Below are positions 1 to 4,853 of a DNA stretch of 8,118 bases, one piece after another (within the stretch, counting starts at the first letter, position 1; each line of letters opens with the position of its first letter). Source of the stretch: Acidobacteriota bacterium. GTDB taxonomy: Bacteria; Acidobacteriota; Vicinamibacteria; Vicinamibacterales; UBA2999. Made by a program: the position numbers and the translations under genes. The notes under the pieces are model-generated. The model was not told where the DNA came from. It did no database searches and worked only from the letters and a program-made list of their open reading frames with translations. The DNA lies in contig JACCSI010000527.1 of the NCBI GenBank assembly GCA_013813075.1, positions 1 to 8,118 on the forward strand, written 5' to 3'.

Positions 1-1571
1 ACCGAGTTCAGCCGGTCGCCGCCGACGCCTCGGCTCGTGAGATAGTCGCGCACTGCGTTACTGCGGCGCTCGCCCAGTGCCAAGTTGTACTCAGTCGTGC
101 CGATGTTGCAGGTGTGACCTTCGAGGGTCAGCCGGAGAGTCGTGTCCGCCTGCATGGCCTTGACCGCTTCGTCGAGGACGCGCGTCGCCTCGGGCCGCAG
201 CGTGTAGCGGTCGAAGTCGAAGTGGACGTCTTCAAACGTGTATTCCTTCTTCGCCGGCGCCACGCATTGAATCGTGACCGTGTCGCTCGCAGTGCCGCCC
301 TTGCCGTCATTGACGGTCACGGTGACCGGCACGGAGCCTGGAGTCGCCGGGCAGGTGAAGATGGTCTGACGTTCGGCCGGATTCGCGAATGAACCTGCCG
401 GAGCGCTCCACTTGTAGGAGAGCACGTCGCCATCGGGGTCCTGCGCGTCGGCGGTCACCGTCGACGTCTTGCCAACTTCGACCACGCACGGCTCGCAGCG
501 AGCCTTGACCGTGGGCGGCCCGTTCTGGACCGCTGCTGCCGGCGGTGGCGGTGGCGGTGGTGGCGCTGGTGCGACGTAGACGCGCACGCCTGGGTGCCAG
601 CCAATGCGGACCTGGTTGCCCCAGCGGTCGAACCTCTTGGGCTTGCTGAACCCCGCGCCAGGCAAGTCGCTGCGGTTGGTGGTGTTCAGACCGTACGAGG
701 CTCCATAGCCAACGAAGAATCCGTTGCTGGCCTGATAAGTGAGCCCGACGATGAAGTCGACTGGCGACTCGACGGTCCAGATGCTCGGCGCACCGTTAAT
801 CGAACCGCTCGTCACGATCTCGTTGTCGAAATACCTCTCGCCGACGAGCTCGGTGGTGACGCGCAGCTTGTTGCGGCTTGGGAACCCCGCGCCGACGCCC
901 CAGCGAATGCCGCTGCTCAGGTCGTAGTCGTCCGGATCGCCGCGGTGATAGTAACCGCCGAAACCCGACAATTCGATGCCGCGTGCCACTTCGCCGCTGA
1001 TAATCGCATCGGCAAACGCGTCGAGCTTCCCCGTCCCGAGCCCCTCGTCCTCGGCCGACGTCGGAATCTTCACGCCTGCGCGAATCGCGAATGCGGCCGC
1101 CTGTTCACGCCAGGGTGCCGTGATGTTGGCTTTGACGCCAACACGGATATCACCGAAGCCGGTGCCCCACTGCTGGAAGACCTGCGGGTCGTCCATCGAG
1201 GTGCCGCCGGCCCGCACCGGTCGTCGGTCGGCGTCGATGCGGCGCTGTAAATCCGCATTACCGAAGAGCTCGACGCGATCCGAGAGACCATACCCAAAGG
1301 TCACGCGGAAATCCGACACATCGGTAAACGCTTCCGTCCGGTCCCAATTGACGCGGTAACCACTGGCAGACCAGCGGCCTTTCGGCAGCACTTCTCCAGT
1401 AGGTACAAACCACAGGCCGGTGTCGCCGAACACGGTGGTCGTAGCCGGGCGTGTCTCCGACTGATCGGCGGACATTGAGGACGTCTGGCTGCCTTGTGTC
1501 TGGGCCCACACTGGGGACGAGAACACGGCGCAGAGCGCCAGGCCCGTGGCCAGGGGGTGTGAGAATCTCAT
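1..1571 (-). CDS. OmpA-family outer-membrane protein: beta-barrel, proline linker, Ig-like and OmpA C-terminal domains (3' end missing)
   Basis: Reading the minus strand from the ATG at 1571 gives 523 uninterrupted codons that run off the left edge. Residues 1-23 are a Sec signal peptide with probable cleavage at VWA|QTQ. Residues about 45-330 alternate polar and hydrophobic residues with many aromatics and glycines, as in an outer-membrane beta-barrel. A linker with eight consecutive prolines follows (337-344). Residues about 350-437 form a PKD/Ig-like domain (DPDGDVLSYKW, VTVNDGKGGTASD). From about 443 an OmpA C-terminal domain begins (HFDFDRYTLRPEA, EGHTCNIGTTEYNLALGERR), which in this family binds peptidoglycan. 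The window cuts it near its end, so only some tens of residues are probably missing. The usual diaminopimelate-binding Asp is Cys488, while the partner Arg503 is present. The start is supported by GGAGGT ten bases upstream, the signal peptide and a promoter. The exact role of the barrel (pore or structural) cannot be told. Confidence 0.9.
   Translation of the reverse strand, partial: MRFSHPLATGLALCAVFSSPVWAQTQGSQTSSMSADQSETRPATTTVFGDTGLWFVPTGEVLPKGRWSASGYRVNWDRTEAFTDVSDFRVTFGYGLSDRVELFGNADLQRRIDADRRPVRAGGTSMDDPQVFQQWGTGFGDIRVGVKANITAPWREQAAAFAIRAGVKIPTSAEDEGLGTGKLDAFADAIISGEVARGIELSGFGGYYHRGDPDDYDLSSGIRWGVGAGFPSRNKLRVTTELVGERYFDNEIVTSGSINGAPSIWTVESPVDFIVGLTYQASNGFFVGYGASYGLNTTNRSDLPGAGFSKPKRFDRWGNQVRIGWHPGVRVYVAPAPPPPPPPPAAAVQNGPPTVKARCEPCVVEVGKTSTVTADAQDPDGDVLSYKWSAPAGSFANPAERQTIFTCPATPGSVPVTVTVNDGKGGTASDTVTIQCVAPAKKEYTFEDVHFDFDRYTLRPEATRVLDEAVKAMQADTTLRLTLEGHTCNIGTTEYNLALGERRSNAVRDYLTSRGVGGDRLNS
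540..572 (-). repeat. Short GGT/GGC-rich low-complexity tract encoding a poly-proline linker
   Basis: On the plus strand this is a run of ggc/ggt triplets. Read on the coding strand it gives alternating CCA and CCG codons for eight prolines flanked by alanines. It lies between the beta-barrel and the Ig-like domain of the OmpA-family protein and probably acts as a stiff periplasmic spacer. Such triplet runs can vary in copy number between strains. Confidence 0.75.
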
Positions 1572-1580
1572 AAAGGGCCA

Positions 1581-1586
1581 ACCTCC
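1581..1586 (-). promoter_or_regulatory. Ribosome binding site of the OmpA-family gene
   Basis: The minus strand reads GGAGGT, a strong Shine-Dalgarno core, separated by about nine or ten bases from the ATG at 1571. It fixes the start of the OmpA-family gene. Confidence 0.8.
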
Positions 1587-1619
1587 ACAGATGAATAAAC
1601 GGAGCAGTCGCACATGATC

Positions 1620-1649
1620 ATGGTAGGACCGCTACCGCCACGATGTCAA
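1620..1649 (-). promoter_or_regulatory. Sigma-70-type promoter of the OmpA-family gene
   Basis: On the minus strand a perfect TTGACA (1649-1644) is followed after 18 bases by TACCAT (1625-1620), which matches TATAAT at four of six positions. Transcription would begin near 1613, giving a leader of about 40 bases with the GGAGGT site in it. Two small dyads overlap it: a 10-base palindrome at 1613-1622 at the -10/start region, and a five-base inverted repeat (1622-1626 with 1632-1636) reaching into the spacer. Either could be a regulator site, but both may be chance. The 115-base gap 1572-1686 holds no other gene and no clear terminator for tatC. Confidence 0.6.
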
Positions 1650-1686
1650 ACTTAACCGTATCAATTTGGGCGCAAAAACGTGCAAC

Positions 1687-2592
1687 TCAGCTATTGGCAG
1701 TGGCACTGGCGCCGTCGTCCGCACCGAGCGGTTTCTTCCCAAACATCCAGACGACGCCGATGCTGATGATGTAGAGGACGATCATCGAGCCGCCCATGAC
1801 CAGCTGCGGGATGATGCTCGCATCGGGCGTCACCACCGCCGCGATGATGAAAATGATCAAGGTCGCATATTTGAAATTGCGGAGCAGGAAACCTGCCGTG
1901 ACCATCCCGAAACGGGCCAGCACGAACATCAGCATGGGGAGTTGAAAAATCAATCCCATGGCCAGCAGCAACTTGACGTAGAGGGACCAGACTGGCTCGA
2001 CGCGCGGGGTGAACTCCAGAAAGTCGTTTGAGAAGCTCGCGAAAAACTGCCACGCCAGCGGGAACAGGATGTAGTGCGAGAAGGCTGCGCCGCTGACAAA
2101 CAAGGTGGTCGCAAAAAACACGAACGGAATCGCGAGCTTTTTCTCGTTCGCATAGAGGCCCGGCGCGATGAACAGCCACAGCTGGTACATCACGTATGGG
2201 GACGCAATCAGCAGCCCCGCAATCGCCGCCATCTTGAGATAAAGGAAGAAGGCTTCGCCGGGTTCGGTGAAGATCAACTTCCCGCCGGGGATTTGCGCGG
2301 TCAGTCGCGCGAACACGAACGTCCAGATCCGTTCAATGAATGCGAACGCGATGAGAAACCCAACCAGCAATGCGGCCACTGCGTGGGTGATGCGCTTACG
2401 CAGTTCGTCGAGGTGTTCCAGGAACGTCATCCGCCCTTCAGGCGGTTCGTCGTCCTCGGGATTGCCCCCGACAAATGGCGAAATGGCCACCGGAGCAGGG
2501 CTGCTCACCGGAGCAGGGCTGTTCGCCGTCCAGGGCGTGACGTCGTCTTCGGGCTCCGGCGCGGAAGGGCCGGGAAATGGGACCAAGGCCAT
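1687..2592 (-). CDS. tatC: Sec-independent protein translocase subunit TatC
   Basis: TatC is the polytopic inner-membrane receptor of the twin-arginine translocase. It recognises RR signal peptides and, with TatA, moves folded proteins across the membrane. From the ATG at 2592 it has 301 residues. The TatC core begins at residue 55 (MTFLEHLDELRKRI). It contains the family motif IFTEPGEAFF (107-116), SPYVMYQLWLFIAPGLY (131-147) with the following E150, and about six hydrophobic segments ending near 284. Residues 1-54 are an extra, proline-rich, acidic and probably disordered segment. Three starts are possible: TTG at 2667, inside tatA; ATG at 2592, 25 bases after the tatA stop but with no clear Shine-Dalgarno; and ATG at 2430, preceded by GAAGGGCGG and giving a standard-length 247-residue TatC. 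I chose 2592 because the extension stays open without stops and fits the gap to tatA, but 2430 is a serious rival. The gene is co-transcribed with tatA. Confidence 0.9.
   Translation of the reverse strand: MALVPFPGPSAPEPEDDVTPWTANSPAPVSSPAPVAISPFVGGNPEDDEPPEGRMTFLEHLDELRKRITHAVAALLVGFLIAFAFIERIWTFVFARLTAQIPGGKLIFTEPGEAFFLYLKMAAIAGLLIASPYVMYQLWLFIAPGLYANEKKLAIPFVFFATTLFVSGAAFSHYILFPLAWQFFASFSNDFLEFTPRVEPVWSLYVKLLLAMGLIFQLPMLMFVLARFGMVTAGFLLRNFKYATLIIFIIAAVVTPDASIIPQLVMGGSMIVLYIISIGVVWMFGKKPLGADDGASATANS
2488..2523 (-). repeat. 18-bp tandem duplication at the 5' end of tatC
   Basis: Two adjacent 18-base units (2488-2505 and 2506-2523) differ at a single base. In the tatC frame they encode the near-identical hexapeptides SPAPVS and SPAPVA in the proline-rich N-terminal extension. 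The unit is a multiple of three, so the frame is kept, as expected for a recent slippage duplication in a permissive linker. Confidence 0.85.
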
Positions 2593-2617
2593 TGGTGGCG
2601 GCGTGCTCGCGGGGTGA

Positions 2618-2917
2618 CTACCGGCTGTCGGCGTTACGCGAGACCGTGCCCGGGTCGCTGCCGTCAAAGGGCGGAGCTACAGTTTCAAAGGGCGGTGCTG
2701 CTGGTTCGGTCGGACGAATTTTGGCCGCGGTTTCCTTTTGCTCCTCCAGTTTGATTTCCTGTTCGAGCGTATTCTGCAGGTCGGTCGACGCCCGCTTGAA
2801 CTCGTTCAAGCTGCGGCCAAGCGATTTGCCGAGCTCCGGGAGCTTGCGTGGACCGAAGATGATCAGCGCGATCACCAGGATGATGACGAGCTCGGGCATG
2901 CCGATTGAACCAAACAT
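2618..2917 (-). CDS. tatA: Twin-arginine translocase subunit TatA/TatE family
   Basis: TatA polymerises in the inner membrane to form the passage for folded Tat substrates. The 99-residue product has the complete TatA signature: a short N-terminus with a polar residue (E9), one transmembrane helix (about 8-21), the hinge FGPRKLPELGKSLG (21-34), then an amphipathic helix (about 31-60). The tail (about 66-99) is proline-rich and low in complexity, with APPFETV and APPFDGS as imperfect repeats. The FGPRKLPELG hinge fits TatA better than TatB. No separate tatB is seen here, so this may be a TatA-TatC system, or tatB may lie elsewhere. The start at 2917 is preceded by AGGAG nine bases upstream. 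The stop lies 25 bases before the chosen tatC start, which suggests one operon. Confidence 0.95.
   Translation of the reverse strand: MFGSIGMPELVIILVIALIIFGPRKLPELGKSLGRSLNEFKRASTDLQNTLEQEIKLEEQKETAAKIRPTEPAAPPFETVAPPFDGSDPGTVSRNADSR
2663..2698 (-). repeat. Short spaced direct repeat in the tatA 3' end
   Basis: Two near-identical 15-base stretches (2663-2677 and 2684-2698, sharing TCAAAGGGCGG on the plus strand) lie 21 bases apart, a whole number of codons. They encode the repeated APPF in the TatA tail. The repeat is consistent with slippage growth of an unconstrained tail. Confidence 0.6.
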
Positions 2918-2926
2918 GGGACAGCG

Positions 2927-2931
2927 CTCCT
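2927..2931 (-). promoter_or_regulatory. Ribosome binding site of tatA
   Basis: The minus strand reads AGGAG nine bases before the tatA ATG. It supports the start at 2917 and the full transmembrane N-terminus. Confidence 0.75.
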
Positions 2932-3013
2932 AAAAGAACCGGTCGTAAAAGACAGCGACGGGCGGCACGCCGGCTGGCGTACCCGACTTGGCGAAGGGCT
3001 CGCGCCCAAGATC

Positions 3014-3043
3014 AGTATAGGTAGCGGCTCGGTCCCCGGTCAA
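3014..3043 (-). promoter_or_regulatory. Promoter of the tatA-tatC operon
   Basis: On the minus strand TTGACC (3043-3038) and TATACT (3019-3014), each five of six to the sigma-70 consensus, are separated by 18 bases. Transcription would begin near 3007, leaving a leader of about 90 bases before tatA. The leader holds only weak inverted repeats (for example 2967-2971 with 2976-2980) and I see no recognisable riboswitch. The promoter lies back to back with that of the S41 peptidase gene: their -35 boxes are 32 bases apart. Confidence 0.65.
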
Positions 3044-3075
3044 GACGCCAGGCCCTGCAAAATCGCCGGAAACCA

Positions 3076-3105
3076 TTGCGGCATCAGGTTTTATTCGGTT
3101 ACTAT
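3076..3105 (+). promoter_or_regulatory. Candidate promoter of the S41 peptidase gene, implying a leaderless mRNA
   Basis: TTGCGG (3076-3081) is followed after 18 bases by TACTAT (3100-3105), which agrees with TATAAT at four of six positions. The -10 box ends six bases before the ATG at 3112, so transcription would begin at or next to the start codon. The lack of any Shine-Dalgarno before this ATG fits a leaderless message. The -35 match is modest. Confidence 0.45.
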
Positions 3106-3111
3106 TCGATC

Positions 3112-4731
3112 ATGCGCAACTATCGATCGCTCACCGCCGCCACCCTGGCCATTGTGCTGTCCGCGCTGGCCGGCGGCGTGTTTGGTCATAGCGCGCTGGC
3201 GACCGAAGACTCGATTCCGGACCACTACAAAACCTTCACGGCGGCGCTCTCCGTCATTCAGGCGAACTACGCCGAACCGGTCGAATCTGATCGACTGGTG
3301 TACGGCGCTATCAACGGCATGCTGCAGACGCTCGATCCGCATTCGAGCTTCATGGACCCGCGCACCTACGCCCAGATGCGCGAGCGCCAGGAAGGCCGCT
3401 ATTACGGCCTCGGCCTCACCATCGTCGCTCTCGACGGCGACATCACCGTCGTGCGCGTGTTTGAGGGGTCGCCCGCCTATATCCAGGGTATCCGCCGCGG
3501 TGATGTCATCGCGAGAATTGAATCCGACGACGCCAAGGGCTGGACCAGCGAGCAGGCCGTACGCCGCCTGAAAGGCCCGAAGGGCACGTTCGTCAACATC
3601 GGCCTCCGCCGCAAGGGGCTTGATGATCTCATTCCCCTGGCAGTCATGCGCGATGAGATCACGATTCCCGCCGTCACGGCGCACTTCATGGTCGACCCGC
3701 AGACCGGGTATGTCCGTATTGATGACTTCGCCGAGCACACCGAAGAAGAACTCACCGAAGCGTTGCAGGGCATGCAGGCGAAGGGCATGAAGCGCCTGGT
3801 GCTCGACTTGCGCAATAACCCCGGCGGCCAGCTTGATCAAGCGATTCGCATGGTGAACCTGTTCATCAAGCGCGGCTCGATGATTGTCTACACGCGTGGC
3901 CGCGTGCCCAACTCAGATCAGGATTATCGTGCGACCGCGGACGGCGACTTCCAGCAGATGCCGATGATTGTCATGGTCAATCGCAACAGCGCCAGCGCAT
4001 CGGAAATCGTGTCGGGCGCCTTGCAGGATTACGATCGAGCGCTGGTCATTGGCGAAACGACCTTTGGGAAGGCGCTGGTCCAGTCGGTGTACCGCGTCAG
4101 TCAGGGCGCGGGACTGGCCTTGACCACGGCATGTTACTTTACGCCGAGCGGGCGCATGATTCAGCGGCCCTGGGATGGCTCGTTCGACGAGTACCTGACC
4201 TACACCTTGAAGGACCAGGCCGATCGTCCGCATACGGCCGACCAATTGAAATACACCGTGGGGGGCCGGAAGGTCTACAGCGGTGGCGGCATCGAACCCG
4301 ACCGTCGATTCGATGGCCCGGTCGAAGGCTTCACGCCGACGCTGTTTGGGCGCTCCTTATATGCCCGACAGCTGTTCGCGAGCTATGCGGAGCAGTTCAC
4401 GGCCGAGGGCGACACGCGGGCCGGTGCGCAGGGGAAAAGCCGCAAGGTCGTGGGGCCAGGCTTTGTCGTCGACGCGGCCATGGAACAGGACTTCAAGCAA
4501 TTTGTCATCGGACGTAAGATGCCAATCGACGAAGCGGCATGGAGCAAGGATGTGGCATTTATCCGCGCCATGATTCGCTACGACATTGACGTTGCGCTCT
4601 TCAGTGCCGCCACGGCGCGGCAGCGTCTCATGGCCGACGATCCCCAGGCGCAGTACGCCCTCGGGCTGTTTGCTGAAGCCGCCAAGTTGCTGGAACTACC
4701 GAAAACCAATACCGCCAAGGTAGGCCAATAG
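3112..4731 (+). CDS. Exported S41-family (C-terminal processing) serine peptidase with PDZ domain
   Basis: This 539-residue protease has an N-terminal signal peptide or membrane anchor (1-30, possible cleavage ALA|TED), so it should act in the periplasm. Helices at about 33-92 are followed by a PDZ domain at about 95-180 (YYGLGLTIV, GIRRGDVIARIE), which recognises substrate C-termini. The S41 core then has GYVRIDDF (199-206), LDLRNNPGG (231-239), the nucleophile Ser295 in SASASEIVSGALQD, and Lys320 and Gln324 in TFGKALVQ. The Ser-to-Lys spacing of 25 and Lys-to-Gln spacing of 4 match the Ser-Lys-Gln triad known for CtpB, so it should be active. About 120 further residues (about 420-539) follow the core and are of unknown role. 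The usual FGKG is FGKA here. I chose the ATG at 3112 over an upstream TTG at 3076, because the latter lies inside the likely promoter and would put polar residues before the signal peptide. It is CtpA/Prc-like, but I do not assign a symbol. Confidence 0.93.
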   Translation: MRNYRSLTAATLAIVLSALAGGVFGHSALATEDSIPDHYKTFTAALSVIQANYAEPVESDRLVYGAINGMLQTLDPHSSFMDPRTYAQMRERQEGRYYGLGLTIVALDGDITVVRVFEGSPAYIQGIRRGDVIARIESDDAKGWTSEQAVRRLKGPKGTFVNIGLRRKGLDDLIPLAVMRDEITIPAVTAHFMVDPQTGYVRIDDFAEHTEEELTEALQGMQAKGMKRLVLDLRNNPGGQLDQAIRMVNLFIKRGSMIVYTRGRVPNSDQDYRATADGDFQQMPMIVMVNRNSASASEIVSGALQDYDRALVIGETTFGKALVQSVYRVSQGAGLALTTACYFTPSGRMIQRPWDGSFDEYLTYTLKDQADRPHTADQLKYTVGGRKVYSGGGIEPDRRFDGPVEGFTPTLFGRSLYARQLFASYAEQFTAEGDTRAGAQGKSRKVVGPGFVVDAAMEQDFKQFVIGRKMPIDEAAWSKDVAFIRAMIRYDIDVALFSAATARQRLMADDPQAQYALGLFAEAAKLLELPKTNTAKVGQ

Positions 4732-4744
4732 ACCAATTAGGTCG

Positions 4745-4767
4745 GCGACCCCTAAATGTTGGGTCGC
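4745..4767 (+). other. Hairpin 1 downstream of the S41 gene
   Basis: GCGACCC (4745-4751) is perfectly complementary to GGGTCGC (4761-4767) around a nine-base loop. It lies 14 bases after the S41 stop codon. It has no T-run after it and its right arm shares two bases with the next hairpin, so the two cannot both form completely. Confidence 0.6.
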
Positions 4768-4795
4768 GCTTCTCCCTTGCCACAAGGGAAAGCGC
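4766..4795 (+). terminator. Hairpin 2, probable transcription terminator of the S41 gene
   Basis: GCGCTT (4766-4771) pairs with AAGCGC (4790-4795) and TCCCTTG (4773-4779) with CAAGGGA (4783-4789). This gives a 13-pair stem with one bulged C (4772) and a three-base loop. It is followed only by a weak TTGTT run, so it may terminate imperfectly. Because it covers the -35 box of the candidate smc promoter, it could instead, or also, be a protein-binding dyad. Confidence 0.5.
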
Positions 4796-4805
4796 TTGTT
4801 AGACT
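4777..4805 (+). promoter_or_regulatory. Candidate smc promoter
   Basis: TTGCCA (4777-4782, five of six to TTGACA) is separated by 17 bases from TAGACT (4800-4805, four of six to TATAAT). Transcription would begin near 4812, leaving a leader of about 40 bases that contains a weak AGGG ribosome site (4840-4843) ten bases before the ATG. The -35 box sits in the loop and right side of the hairpin at 4766-4795. Confidence 0.5.
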
Positions 4806-4853
4806 GTGCGCCGGTTCACCCCTCTTCAATTTCAAGGGCAGGGCCCTCCGCAC

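Noticed and set aside
594..1250. A 218-codon open frame on the plus strand
   Set aside because: It is antisense to the beta-barrel of the OmpA-family gene, which has a signal peptide, promoter and ribosome site. The plus-strand frame has none.
1530..1571. Possible lipoprotein signal in the OmpA-family protein (LALC at residues 11-14)
   Set aside because: The residue before the Cys is Leu, not Gly, Ala or Ser, and a standard signal peptidase I site (VWA|Q) follows at residue 23.
2074..2754. A 226-codon open frame on the plus strand spanning tatC and tatA
   Set aside because: Both genes beneath it carry unmistakable Tat motifs on the minus strand. The plus frame is Arg/Glu/Gln-rich with no motif.
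2987..3010. Imperfect hairpin (CTTGG with CCAAG plus CGA with TCG) near the tatA transcription start
   Set aside because: It is short, has an asymmetric internal loop and partly precedes the predicted start. I cannot separate it from chance in GC-rich DNA.
3091..3840. A 249-codon open frame on the minus strand
   Set aside because: It is antisense to the S41 peptidase PDZ and core, and it would run through the S41 promoter. No domain is recognisable.
4840..4847. AGGGCCCT palindrome just before smc
   Set aside because: It has no loop to form an RNA hairpin and is too short to call an operator. It overlaps the weak ribosome site.
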